Positions 1 through 8,100 of a stretch of DNA of 64,000 nucleotides are shown here, in pieces. The notes under the pieces were generated by a model, which was given only the letters and a program-made list of their open reading frames with translations, did no database searches and was not told the origin of the DNA. Origin of the DNA: Escherichia hormaechei_A (lineage in GTDB: Bacteria > Pseudomonadota > Gammaproteobacteria > Enterobacterales > Enterobacteriaceae). Where the stretch lies: assembly GCA_042434945.1 (NCBI GenBank), contig CP170191.1, forward strand, positions 744,001 through 808,000, in the 5' to 3' direction. The stretch's first letter is position 1; the number at the start of each line of letters is the position of its first letter. The position numbers were made by a program, and so were the translations under genes.

Positions 1-793
1 TGGGAGCGCTGAGGGTGAATGCGGAGGTTTGCTGCAACTCCGGCCAGGTAATGTTAAGAAGCTGCTCGCTGATGTCGCGAATATCGCTGACGCGTTCACG
101 CAGGTAGTCGCTGGCGGAGAGCGACAGCTTGTCGCAGATCAGCGCCATATTACGAATGATCGCCTCCGCAAGGCTTAGCCGTTCCTCGGCGATCAGTCGG
201 CGTATGGTGCCGCCAAACTCCTCATCCTGGATCAGCGAAAGATGCGCGCTGAGAATGGTTTTACTCTCGCCGTCCAGCCCGCGCAGACGGTGGTTGAGCT
301 GTTCAGCCAGCGTCGCCAGGCTGTGTTCCAGGCGGGTAATATCTTCCGGCGAGGCGGGGATCTGACAATAACGTTTGAGGTTATCGCTCTGCCAGCCTCG
401 CAGAGTGCCAGCCCCGATGCCACTGGCGAGCGTAATGCCGTGCTGAAGGTGGGGAGCAAGCCTTACAAGCGAACGGGGCAGGGGATGCGCAACGTGCGGC
501 GCGTCGCCGGAGGGAATACTGTCGCTGTCGATAAACGCGCCGGTGAGATACGCCTCCAGCACGCGTCGGGCCTGCTCCTCGTCGCTGCCGTTAATTTCCA
601 GCACGCAGCTGTCATTAAACAGCGTACCGGTACTGATCAGCGCCAGCGAGCTTTTGGCATCCGCGTGAGTGTTAAGCCGTCTGTTGATAAAACGGATGTC
701 GCTGCGCCATGCGCTGCACTGCTCTTTTAACGCCCAGGCCGGACGCGCATGCAGGCCGTTGGGCAGTGGGCAGAAAAATTCAATTGAAAGCAT
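1..793 (-). CDS. fryA: FryA-like multiphosphoryl transfer protein, N-terminal part (cut by window edge)
   Basis: The ORF starts at an ATG at 791-793 behind an AGGAGG-type ribosome site and stays open to the window edge, giving about 264 residues. It opens with an HPr-like domain carrying PNGLHARPA, whose His15 is the expected phosphorylation site, and then runs into an enzyme-I-like N-terminal region. In the E. coli FryA family HPr, enzyme I and EIIA are fused in one protein that passes phosphate from PEP to the PTS permease. It is the last gene visible of a minus-strand operon fryB-fryC-ypdF-ypdE-fryA and lies 22 bp after ypdE. The enzyme I active site and EIIA domain are outside the window, so their integrity cannot be judged. 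Confidence 0.8.
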   Translation of the reverse strand, partial: MLSIEFFCPLPNGLHARPAWALKEQCSAWRSDIRFINRRLNTHADAKSSLALISTGTLFNDSCVLEINGSDEEQARRVLEAYLTGAFIDSDSIPSGDAPHVAHPLPRSLVRLAPHLQHGITLASGIGAGTLRGWQSDNLKRYCQIPASPEDITRLEHSLATLAEQLNHRLRGLDGESKTILSAHLSLIQDEEFGGTIRRLIAEERLSLAEAIIRNMALICDKLSLSASDYLRERVSDIRDISEQLLNITWPELQQTSAFTLSAP

Positions 794-815
794 ACTTCCT
801 CCTGGCCGCGTGAGA

Positions 816-1856
816 TCAGCATCTGAAGTCCGTCAGATGATCCACGGTCTCACGGTTCATGCATGCCACAAGCGCGACAAGCAGTTGTTGGGTGTGATGA
901 ATGTCTTTTTCGTCGGCAATGGATGCCGCGCAGTGCCCGTGTCGGGTCGGGGGACCAAGCACAAGAGTCGGCACGCCAGTGCCGGAGAGATGGATCGCCC
1001 CGCCGTCCGTTCCGCCGTTGCTAAACATGTCTTTTTGCAGCGGGATCCCTTGCGAGCGCGCGATCGTCTCAGCCAGCGCAATCAGTTTGGCTGGGGCGAT
1101 GAGCGTTTTGTCGTACAGCACCAGCATCGGGCCCGCACCGATCTGGCGATGGTTGGCGCTGCCATAATCGAAATTTTTTGACCAGCAGGCGGTATCCAGC
1201 ACCAGCGCGATATCAGGATGAATGGCGCGCGTGGCGGTCTGGCCGCCGCGCAGGCCGACCTCTTCACTTGAGCTGGCCACCAGCCAAAGCTCGCAGTCGA
1301 GCGGCGTCTGGTGCAGCTTGCGCAGCAGCGCGATCAGCAGGTAACAGCCGAGACGATCGTCGAAGGCTTTACCCATCACCCGATTGTGGGGAAGGGTCTG
1401 AAAGGGTGTATCGAACGTCACGCGGTCGCCTGCGTCGATACCGGCGGCGAACACCTCCTCCGCCGACGTCGCGCCAATGTCGACACGTAAATTGTCAACG
1501 TTTTCTCCTTTCAGATCTCCATCCAGCAGGCCCGGTATTTTTTCCCCGTTACGCGTGGTGATGCGCACCGGCTGAAGGGTACGGGCCATCATGCGCACGT
1601 TGCCGATGGGCAGGACATCAATGGCCCCTTCGCGCGAGACGCTACGCACCATAAAACCGACTTCATCCATATGGGCGCAGACCATCACCTTCGGGCCCCG
1701 GCTCTGGTTGACGCGGATAAGCACGGAACCCAGCCCATCAAACTGAACCTCTTTATGGTATTTTTGCGCCTCACTGAGCAGGATGTCGCGCACCTCTTGC
1801 TCTGAGGCCGCAATGGCGTCTGCTTCGCTCAGGGCGCGCAGTAAATCTCTGTCCAT
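816..1856 (-). CDS. ypdE: M42-family metal aminopeptidase YpdE
   Basis: This 346-residue protein has the layout of M42 (glutamyl/tetrahedral) aminopeptidases, two-metal enzymes that trim N-terminal residues from peptides in the cytoplasm. Candidate metal ligands and catalytic residues are visible: His62 and Asp64 in AHMDEVGF, Asp166/167 in KAFDDRLG, Glu198/199 in SSSEEVG, Asp221 in VLDTACW, and a His near 306-308. Its start lies inside the end of ypdF (28-bp overlap), so the two are translationally coupled. E. coli YpdE sits in the same PTS operon. The natural peptide or sugar-peptide substrate is not known to me. Confidence 0.88.
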   Translation of the reverse strand: MDRDLLRALSEADAIAASEQEVRDILLSEAQKYHKEVQFDGLGSVLIRVNQSRGPKVMVCAHMDEVGFMVRSVSREGAIDVLPIGNVRMMARTLQPVRITTRNGEKIPGLLDGDLKGENVDNLRVDIGATSAEEVFAAGIDAGDRVTFDTPFQTLPHNRVMGKAFDDRLGCYLLIALLRKLHQTPLDCELWLVASSSEEVGLRGGQTATRAIHPDIALVLDTACWSKNFDYGSANHRQIGAGPMLVLYDKTLIAPAKLIALAETIARSQGIPLQKDMFSNGGTDGGAIHLSGTGVPTLVLGPPTRHGHCAASIADEKDIHHTQQLLVALVACMNRETVDHLTDFRC

Positions 1857-2941
1857 TCTTGTTCTCCCGTCAGCAATAGCCGTTTGTCGAGGGTATAAAG
1901 CACCTCGGCGCCCGTTTCCGTCACCAGCACCACATCTTCAATTCGTACCCCGCCCTGGTGTTCAAGGTAGATCCCCGGCTCAACGGTCAGCACCATGCCG
2001 GGCTGCAACGGGGTGCGGTCGGTAGGGGAAAAACGTGGATTTTCATGGACATCAATACCAATGGCATGGCCGGTGTTATGCCCGAACTGCGGGCCGTAAC
2101 CTGCACGTTCAATCACGGAACGTGCGGCGCTATCGATCTGATGACAGGAAACGCCGGGGCGGATGGCATCAATGGCCGCCTGTTGTGCCGCCAGAACGAT
2201 CTGGTACACCGCATAGAGAGGGTGCTCCTCCGGCGGCGTGTTTTGCCCGGCGACAAGAAAGGTCCTTGTCATATCCGAGCAATACCCCTGGTGTTGGGCG
2301 CCGAAATCAAGGGTGATCATCTCGCCAGGCATAATCACTTTGTCAGAGGCTTTGCCGTGGGGCAGCGCACCGCGCGGCCCGCTGGCGACAATGGTGTCGA
2401 AAGAGGGCTTGTCCGCACCCTCCTGCTTCATAAACCACTCCAGCTCGGCAGCGACTTCACGCTCGCGCATACCGGGCTGAATGAAACGCCGGATGTGCTG
2501 TGCGGCGCGGTCGGCAATGCCGCATGCTGCACGGATACGGTCGATTTCGTCAGCGCTTTTTATCTGCCGCAGCGCGTCGAGCGAGGTGCTGCAAAGGGTG
2601 GTATTCAGCGTATCGCGCCACAGCACGCCTGTTTGCCAGCTCACGTATTCACCCTCAAAGCCAAGACGGGCGAGATTGTCCTTCGCAATAATCTGGTTCA
2701 CCGCCTGCGCAAACGGGTTCTCCGTGTTAAGCAGGTGCATTTCATAGCCCGCCGCTCGTGAAGCGATATCGCTGTAGTAACGGAAATCCACCAGGATATG
2801 TGCCGCGGTTTGTGACACCAGCACATATCCCGAACCGGTTGAAATGCCCAGGTGCGGCTGTTTATTCTGGCGCGAAGAGATGAGCACGCCGTCCAGTTTT
2901 TCCGCAGCCAGCCAGGCACGAAGCCTTCTCAGTAATTCCAT
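1829..2941 (-). CDS. ypdF: M24-family aminopeptidase YpdF
   Basis: The 370-residue protein is a pita-bread metallopeptidase (M24B). The N-terminal creatinase-like domain covers about residues 1-130. The catalytic domain shows all five expected metal ligands: Asp212, Asp223, His292, Glu321 and Glu335. E. coli YpdF is reported to act as a methionine and Xaa-Pro aminopeptidase and is about 361 residues long. The gene overlaps ypdE downstream and follows fryC after 11 bp, so the peptidases and the PTS are probably expressed together. Why a sugar PTS is joined to peptidases is unresolved. Confidence 0.88.
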   Translation of the reverse strand: MELLRRLRAWLAAEKLDGVLISSRQNKQPHLGISTGSGYVLVSQTAAHILVDFRYYSDIASRAAGYEMHLLNTENPFAQAVNQIIAKDNLARLGFEGEYVSWQTGVLWRDTLNTTLCSTSLDALRQIKSADEIDRIRAACGIADRAAQHIRRFIQPGMREREVAAELEWFMKQEGADKPSFDTIVASGPRGALPHGKASDKVIMPGEMITLDFGAQHQGYCSDMTRTFLVAGQNTPPEEHPLYAVYQIVLAAQQAAIDAIRPGVSCHQIDSAARSVIERAGYGPQFGHNTGHAIGIDVHENPRFSPTDRTPLQPGMVLTVEPGIYLEHQGGVRIEDVVLVTETGAEVLYTLDKRLLLTGEQEWTEIYCAP

Positions 2942-2952
2942 GGTTCACCCCG

Positions 2953-4203
2953 TTACAGCGTGTCGATAGCGAGTTTTCCGCGCTTGTGCAGACTGTTACG
3001 AATAATCACGACCAACAGCGCGGTGATCGCCGCCCCGACCACAATACTGAGCATGTACGCCCCCAGATTGGTGACCAGCGGCCACGCCCAGATCGCCGAT
3101 TCAGGGAACCACTGCACGGCACCGAGCGCGGTGGCGGTCATCGCACCCGCGATCGCACCCGCCATATACGCCGGCAGCGTCGCAAGCGGATTTTCCAGCA
3201 GGAACGGGATGGCCCCTTCACTGATGCCCATAAAGGCGAGGAACATGGCCGTTTTGCCTTGCGGATAAAGCTGCGGACTAAACAGGCGTTTGCCGGTCAG
3301 ACGATGGTCAATCAGCGTGGCCAGCCCCAGACCAATGGGCGGAATAACAATCGCCACGGCGCGGGAGGTGATGGGCAGGACATGATCGGTTGTCAGCCCA
3401 AGGCCAACAAATCCCGCCGCTTTGTTAATGGGGCCGCCAAGATCAATCGCCGTGGCCGCCGCCATCCCGATGGCATACATCATGGAGCCCGCCTGACCCG
3501 CCGCCAGCAGTACGGTCCGCATACCTGCATTCAGCCAGCCGCCAATCGGCGTGATGATGTAATACATCGCCAGCATCACAAACAGCGCCGAGAGGATTGG
3601 GATCAGAAAGGTGCTTTTAAAGGCCAGCAGATACTGCGGTACGTTAATACGGCTATTCAGCCATTTGACCAGATAGCCTGCGGCTATGGCGATAATCAGC
3701 GCGCCAATAAACGTGGAGGGCACGGGTTTGGTGGCAAGCCAGGTCAGTTTTTCCGCATCAAAGTTCAGCACCAGCGTCGGCTGCGTGGCGACAAGGCCAC
3801 CGATAAACCCGGCAGGGAAGGCCAGCTTTCCGCCGATAGAGTTGGCGACAAAGGCGGCAAACATCGGGATGGCGAAGCTGAACAGCAGCCCGCCGAACGA
3901 TTCGGTCAGATAGCCAAATTTCAATACCGAGAGATTGAAACCGGTGAATTTGCCAGAGTTAAGCGCGTCGAGAATACCGGTGTCAGGTGGGATCTCCAGC
4001 CAGACGTAGGCGATGAGCTGTGAAATGGCGAGGATAACCCCGCCCATGATAAGCGTTGGCACCATGCGGGATATCCCCGACATAATGTGCTGTGGAAGCT
4101 CTTTCCAGAAAGACGCACCGGCGGCAACCGGTGCGGATTTGATGGCAAGTGTGTCACCCTCGTGACTGTCCGGGCGAACCGCGCTGCGTTTTTTAATAGC
4201 CAT
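2953..4203 (-). CDS. fryC: fructose-family PTS EIIC component FryC
   Basis: The 416-residue membrane protein has a charged N-terminus of about 40 residues followed by some nine hydrophobic segments. It carries sequence signatures of fructose-type EIIC permeases, including GGPINKAAG and GISEGAIPF. It would form the sugar channel across the inner membrane and deliver substrate to the phospho-EIIB FryB, encoded 27 bp upstream. The substrate cannot be read from sequence; the family handles fructose-like sugars. The match to E. coli FryC is by family and gene order. Confidence 0.85.
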   Translation of the reverse strand: MAIKKRSAVRPDSHEGDTLAIKSAPVAAGASFWKELPQHIMSGISRMVPTLIMGGVILAISQLIAYVWLEIPPDTGILDALNSGKFTGFNLSVLKFGYLTESFGGLLFSFAIPMFAAFVANSIGGKLAFPAGFIGGLVATQPTLVLNFDAEKLTWLATKPVPSTFIGALIIAIAAGYLVKWLNSRINVPQYLLAFKSTFLIPILSALFVMLAMYYIITPIGGWLNAGMRTVLLAAGQAGSMMYAIGMAAATAIDLGGPINKAAGFVGLGLTTDHVLPITSRAVAIVIPPIGLGLATLIDHRLTGKRLFSPQLYPQGKTAMFLAFMGISEGAIPFLLENPLATLPAYMAGAIAGAMTATALGAVQWFPESAIWAWPLVTNLGAYMLSIVVGAAITALLVVIIRNSLHKRGKLAIDTL

Positions 4204-4230
4204 GACGAAAACCCCTGGGTGTGAGGATTA

Positions 4231-4554
4231 TTATTGTTCTGCTGCAATCATCTCTTCGATCTCTTTCAGGGTGCCTGCCGCGTTTTTAATAGCGTCCTGA
4301 AGCGTAATCTCATACACGTCGCGCGTTTCGAAGCGCTCATTGTCTTCCGGGGTGATCGCGATGGCGTGGATAATAATGTCAGCGTCGGCAATATCCTGCG
4401 GGGTCAGGCGATTCTGGATCCCGTCCGCGCCCTGGGTTTCAATTTTTACCTCATAACCGGCTTCCGTCGCCGCGTCTTCCAGCGCCTGGGCTGCCATGAA
4501 GGTATGTGCCAGGCCCATCGGGCAGGCGCACAGTGCAATCAGTTTTTTAGCCAT
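4231..4554 (-). CDS. fryB: fructose-family PTS EIIB component FryB
   Basis: A 107-residue soluble PTS EIIB. The N-terminal strand ends in CACPMGLAHT, where Cys11 is the expected phosphocysteine; the usual family motif is CPTGIAHT. An AGGAGG-like ribosome site lies just before the ATG. This is the first gene of the fryBC-ypdFE-fryA operon, so the promoter should lie in the 170-bp gap shared with the end of rna. No operator could be recognised there. Confidence 0.87.
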   Translation of the reverse strand: MAKKLIALCACPMGLAHTFMAAQALEDAATEAGYEVKIETQGADGIQNRLTPQDIADADIIIHAIAITPEDNERFETRDVYEITLQDAIKNAAGTLKEIEEMIAAEQ

Positions 4555-4692
4555 GTGAAATTCCTCCTGTAGATAACGCCATGATTATGGCGGGGAGGTT
4601 TCCGTGATGTTTACCGGATTAATAATGCTTTTGCTGGAAAAATGATGCGTGTGAGCGGAAGTGTGAGGTTAATCGTCATATCACGGAAATCA

Positions 4693-4722
4693 ATGAAAAA
4701 CCGGGCAAAAAGGTGCCCGGCG
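4693..4722 (-). terminator. rho-independent terminator after rna
   Basis: Read on the minus strand, an inverted repeat of CCGGGC and GCCCGG closes a short loop and is followed by a T-rich run. It lies just past the rna stop codon. Confidence 0.75.
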
Positions 4723-4727
4723 CAGCA

Positions 4728-5537
4728 TCAGTAACCGGCTTTATCAATGACAAACTGTTTGCCGCAGTTGCCCGGATGCGGCTGTGGCGCAAAGGAGCCG
4801 GCAGAGAGCGGGTTGTTGATGGTGCTGGCGTTCAGCGAGATCTGCATCTCGGTCAGATAAGCCGGATTGCCGTGGCAGGTAAGCTTGAACGCTTTTACGC
4901 TCTGTTTCCCCCAGCTTTTGGCCACGGCTGCATCGAAGTCGCTGCGGCGGACGGTTTTGCCATAATTTTCCGCCAGAAATTTTCCTGCCGCGCTGTGCTT
5001 CACTTCCTGGTTCATGCGCACCATGGTGCCGAAGTAAGCGTCGGGATCAAAACCAAAGCAGACGCCGTGTTTCGCGTATTCATAACGTTCAAGGCAGGAG
5101 TTGCCGCCCGCGCCGGGCATCACGCTGTTCAGTTTCGCCGCGCCGGTTAGCGATAGTCCGGTCTCTGCGGCGTCACATTTGCGGCTGGCTTTTGCTTCCG
5201 GCATATTCGGAACCGGACGAGTGGCACAGCCGAAGCGCATCCAGCGGCGTTCATCCACTCCGCGAGCGGCAATAGATTTCGGCAGCGCGGGCCATAAGCC
5301 GTGGACGGTCAGAAAATCGGTTTTGTTGCTGCTCTCTTTTTGCAGGCGACACTCTTCCGGTTCGTCACGGTTACGTTCGACCATGCTCTGGCAAAATCCG
5401 GTTTGCCAGGAAAGGGCCAGAACGTAGCGATCGAAATCGCCGTACTGGGTTGGCTTAAGCGGATCTGCCTGAATTGAGAAGACACAGAGTGCAAGCGCTA
5501 CTGCGCCAGACGGGATAACGATATCCTTCCTGAACAT
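4728..5537 (-). CDS. rna: periplasmic ribonuclease I (RNase T2 family)
   Basis: A 269-residue exported RNase T2-family enzyme that cuts RNA without base preference in the periplasm. Both catalytic signatures are present: LTVHGLWP and YEYAKHG, each with its histidine. The ATG at 5535-5537 was chosen because an AGGAAAG ribosome site precedes it, a hydrophobic signal peptide follows directly, and the length matches E. coli RNase I (268). A longer in-frame start at 5591 would place 18 odd residues before the signal peptide. The mature enzyme resembles E. coli, but the signal peptide and several loops differ, consistent with a non-E. coli backbone here. Confidence 0.93.
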   Translation of the reverse strand: MFRKDIVIPSGAVALALCVFSIQADPLKPTQYGDFDRYVLALSWQTGFCQSMVERNRDEPEECRLQKESSNKTDFLTVHGLWPALPKSIAARGVDERRWMRFGCATRPVPNMPEAKASRKCDAAETGLSLTGAAKLNSVMPGAGGNSCLERYEYAKHGVCFGFDPDAYFGTMVRMNQEVKHSAAGKFLAENYGKTVRRSDFDAAVAKSWGKQSVKAFKLTCHGNPAYLTEMQISLNASTINNPLSAGSFAPQPHPGNCGKQFVIDKAGY

Positions 5538-5587
5538 TTGCTTTCCTGATTGGTTGGGCGCGATTAATTTCTGGGGGTTATTAAAGC

Positions 5588-5614
5588 ACAAAAAGCGCCC
5601 GCAGGCGCTTTTTG
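5588..5614 (-). terminator. rho-independent terminator after dcuC
   Basis: AAAAAGCGCC and GGCGCTTTTT form a perfect stem, with T runs readable in both directions. It sits 18 bp beyond the dcuC stop. Confidence 0.8.
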
Positions 5615-5631
5615 GAAATCAGGAATTTCAC

Positions 5632-6999
5632 TTAGGCAGCGCCGGGAACCAGCACTTCGGTGGCGATAATAACGATAACCAGGCCAACCAGCACTGGCAC
5701 TGACGTGCGCTTTACCACTTCAAACGGAGAGATTTTCGCCATCCCCGCAACCGCAACCACCACGCCCGATACCGGAGAAATGGTACGACCCAGGTTGGAA
5801 GCCTGAAGCATCGGAATGGACAGGTAAGCCGGGTTGATGCCGGAGGAGTGCGCCAGCTTCGGGATCATTTCAACAAAGGCGTAGAACGGCGCGTTACCGG
5901 AGCCGGTGGTCATCGCCGCCAGCATGGTCAGCACCACCAGCACCAGCATCAGGATAATGCTGGCCGAGCCGAACGAGGTGGCGATAGAGATCAGGCTCTG
6001 AATAAAGCCGATGGTGCTCAGCCCTTGGGCAAACACTCCCGCGGCAACCAGCAGCATCACCACGCCCGCGAAGGCATCCGCCATACCGCGGAAAGCAACT
6101 TCCAGACCCGTGAATACTTTCTGGGTGTTAAAACCACGAACGAATTCCAGGATGGCCGCCAGCAGCATACAGATCACCAGGATAGTGATGATGTGCAGCT
6201 GCGGGCCCCATTTGCCGTCGAAAATAAGCACGCCAATAATCGGCGTGAAGGGCAGGATGGAATAAAACGCCGGGGCGGTAGTGGTGATTTCGCTGACGTC
6301 CATCATTTCGTGGCTGACGTTCTCTTTCTTATCGAGATAGCGCTGCCAGAAGAAATGCGCCACGCCCATGCCGAGAATAGCGGTGATGGAGATCGGCAGT
6401 GTGGTTTTGAAGGCGAAGTCAATCAACGACATTTCCGCGGCTTTTGCGGCCAGCACTACGTCACCGGAAGTAGGGGAGAGAATAATCGCCGCCGGAGAGG
6501 CGCAAATAGCCGCCGCTGCGCCACGGCTGATCCCGACGTTAACCATTACCGGGAACAACGTTGCCATTAACAGCACGCCAAGGCCCGTTGCTGAGGAAAC
6601 GGCTAATGACATCAGACAGGCCAGGAAATAGGCCGCGACCATCAGCAGATAGGGGGAATTAATATATTGCAGTGGCTTAGAAGCCAGCTTTACCACCATA
6701 TCATTCGCGCCGATATGGGTCATATAGGCAGCAAATCCGCAGAGCATCATGATCATCATGCCCAGATCGCCGCCGCGGCTCATCAGCAGAATTTTTATAT
6801 ATTCCACAATATCGGTAGCGGTATATCCGGTGCTGGCTTCGCTGGCGGGTAAAACCTGATGACCCATTAGCGCGCTAATGATCAGCAGCGTCAGGCCGCC
6901 GACAAATAGCACGCCGGTGGCTGAGTAACCTTTAATGATGTAGCGTGCTACACCAACAATGACCACGACTCCAATGAGGAGTTCGAGAAAAGTAAGCAT
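5632..6999 (-). CDS. dcuC: anaerobic C4-dicarboxylate transporter DcuC
   Basis: A 455-residue inner-membrane carrier with about a dozen hydrophobic helices, matching the DcuC family (461 residues in E. coli) over its whole length. DcuC exports succinate during anaerobic fermentation and can exchange C4-dicarboxylates. The ATG at 6997-6999 is chosen because MLTFLELLIG matches the family N-terminus and AGGGGA precedes it; a start 40 codons upstream is in frame but looks like leader. An FNR-type palindrome lies about 86 bp upstream. In K-12 the citrate-fermentation genes separate rna from dcuC; here they are adjacent. Confidence 0.92.
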   Translation of the reverse strand: MLTFLELLIGVVVIVGVARYIIKGYSATGVLFVGGLTLLIISALMGHQVLPASEASTGYTATDIVEYIKILLMSRGGDLGMMIMMLCGFAAYMTHIGANDMVVKLASKPLQYINSPYLLMVAAYFLACLMSLAVSSATGLGVLLMATLFPVMVNVGISRGAAAAICASPAAIILSPTSGDVVLAAKAAEMSLIDFAFKTTLPISITAILGMGVAHFFWQRYLDKKENVSHEMMDVSEITTTAPAFYSILPFTPIIGVLIFDGKWGPQLHIITILVICMLLAAILEFVRGFNTQKVFTGLEVAFRGMADAFAGVVMLLVAAGVFAQGLSTIGFIQSLISIATSFGSASIILMLVLVVLTMLAAMTTGSGNAPFYAFVEMIPKLAHSSGINPAYLSIPMLQASNLGRTISPVSGVVVAVAGMAKISPFEVVKRTSVPVLVGLVIVIIATEVLVPGAA

Positions 7000-7339
7000 G
7001 ATTTCCCCTGTATCCTTGCTGCCCGAGAGACAAATAATCAATAAAAAAGAAGCTGAAATGTGCCGAATAAATGTCCAGTCCTTGCTGATTAAAATCAAGA
7101 AAGAGACTACTAAAGGCACTGATGACGATATTTTTGCTAACCCTGCGTCATTTATATTAAGACGTTATTGACCTGATGAATAGATATTATATGTCATTAA
7201 AATGATGGTGAAGTGTTAAGGTTTTGAGTATTACTTGCCGACAATCGATTTAAAACGTAAATCTCTTTAAAACCACTTCTCTTTCATTCTTTTGCCTGCT
7301 TATACTCGGTTCACTTTTACCCTATCCGACGATCTGAAT
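7000..7339. other. intergenic region between dcuC and the efflux operon
   Basis: An AT-rich 340-bp divergent gap. It holds the dcuC leader, a likely FNR site, and presumably the promoter of the plus-strand efflux operon. I looked for a CusR-type palindrome and saw no convincing one. No coding sequence could be supported. Confidence 0.6.
7085..7098 (-). promoter_or_regulatory. putative FNR binding site upstream of dcuC
   Basis: On the minus strand the site reads TTGATTTTAATCAG, nine of ten conserved positions of the FNR consensus TTGAT-N4-ATCAA. It is about 86 bp before the dcuC start. Known FNR activation of dcuC in E. coli supports the call; binding here is inferred. Confidence 0.6.
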
Positions 7340-7741
7340 ATGCACGCCAGCTGGACATATCGCCTGCGCTTTATCAAAAAACATCTGCTGATGTTTTTGC
7401 TGGCGTTTGGCTGGCTGTTGATCCAGAGTCAGGTGGCCGTCGCCTCCCATCAATGTTCAATGGATTTGCGCGGCGAGGTGGCCACCATCCAGCATATGGA
7501 GATGATGGCGCAACCGGGGCCGCATTATGCTGCCGGTGCTTCACCGCTGTGTGAAAAACATTGTGTGCCGGATCAGGTACAAAAAGATCCTGCCCAGCCG
7601 CATCTGGTGGCGCTGCCTGCCGCCATGACCCTGACCTTAACGACCCCAGAGTGCTCGTCTGCAAGCCATTCTGCGTGGTCCGTTACCCCTCCTGCTGTGG
7701 GGCCGCCGGCAACGATCCGCTACTGCCGGTTTCGGGAGTAA
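7340..7741 (+). CDS. small exported Cys/His/Met-rich protein ahead of copper/silver efflux genes
   Basis: I do not recognise a named family. The 133-residue product has a basic start, a hydrophobic core at about residues 14-32 and a plausible signal-peptidase site after AVA. The mature part is rich in possible soft-metal ligands, for example SHQCSM, QHMEMM and LCEKHC. An in-frame start 16 codons earlier is possible, but the chosen ATG gives a cleaner signal peptide. It is followed 54 bp later by a CusF-like gene and probably belongs to the same transcript. A role as periplasmic metal sensor, sponge or chaperone is inference from composition and context only. Confidence 0.6.
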   Translation: MHASWTYRLRFIKKHLLMFLLAFGWLLIQSQVAVASHQCSMDLRGEVATIQHMEMMAQPGPHYAAGASPLCEKHCVPDQVQKDPAQPHLVALPAAMTLTLTTPECSSASHSAWSVTPPAVGPPATIRYCRFRE

Positions 7742-7795
7742 AAACCTGTTAATTCGTTGATTTTTATTTACTTAACGTTTAACAGGAGTTTTATC

Positions 7796-8089
7796 ATGCG
7801 TACCGTATTCCTTTCCGCGCTGGTTGGCGCGTCCGTCTCTTTCGCTTCTTATACCGTTCAGGCAAACCAGACCTGGCAGGGCCGCGGCGTGGTTCAGTCG
7901 ATCTCTGACAGCGCCGTCATGCTCCGGCACGAGGCCATACCGGAACTAAAATGGCCAGCAATGACCATGCCGTTTACTTTATCTGCCGGCGCCACGCTGA
8001 ATGACGCCAAACCAGGGGATGAAGTGACCTTCACGCTTGAGCGTGCGGGTGACGGTTTCCAGATTATCTCGCTGACGCCAGCACGCTAA
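7796..8089 (+). CDS. cusF: CusF-like periplasmic Cu(I)/Ag(I) chaperone
   Basis: A 97-residue exported protein with a signal peptide ending near ANQ and one small beta-barrel metal domain. The copper-binding residues of E. coli CusF are matched: His45, Trp53, Met56 and Met58 within KWPAMTMPF. In the family the protein hands Cu(I) or Ag(I) to the CusB adaptor. The ATG at 7796 is preceded by ACAGGAG at good spacing. It lies 11 bp before the CusC-like gene. Symbol given by homology; overall identity to E. coli CusF is limited. Confidence 0.8.
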   Translation: MRTVFLSALVGASVSFASYTVQANQTWQGRGVVQSISDSAVMLRHEAIPELKWPAMTMPFTLSAGATLNDAKPGDEVTFTLERAGDGFQIISLTPAR

Positions 8090-8100
8090 GCGAGGTCACC

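Noticed and set aside
2986..4023. Open frame of 345 codons opposite fryC
   Set aside because: Arg/Gln/His-rich antisense translation typical of a shadow frame over a membrane-protein gene.
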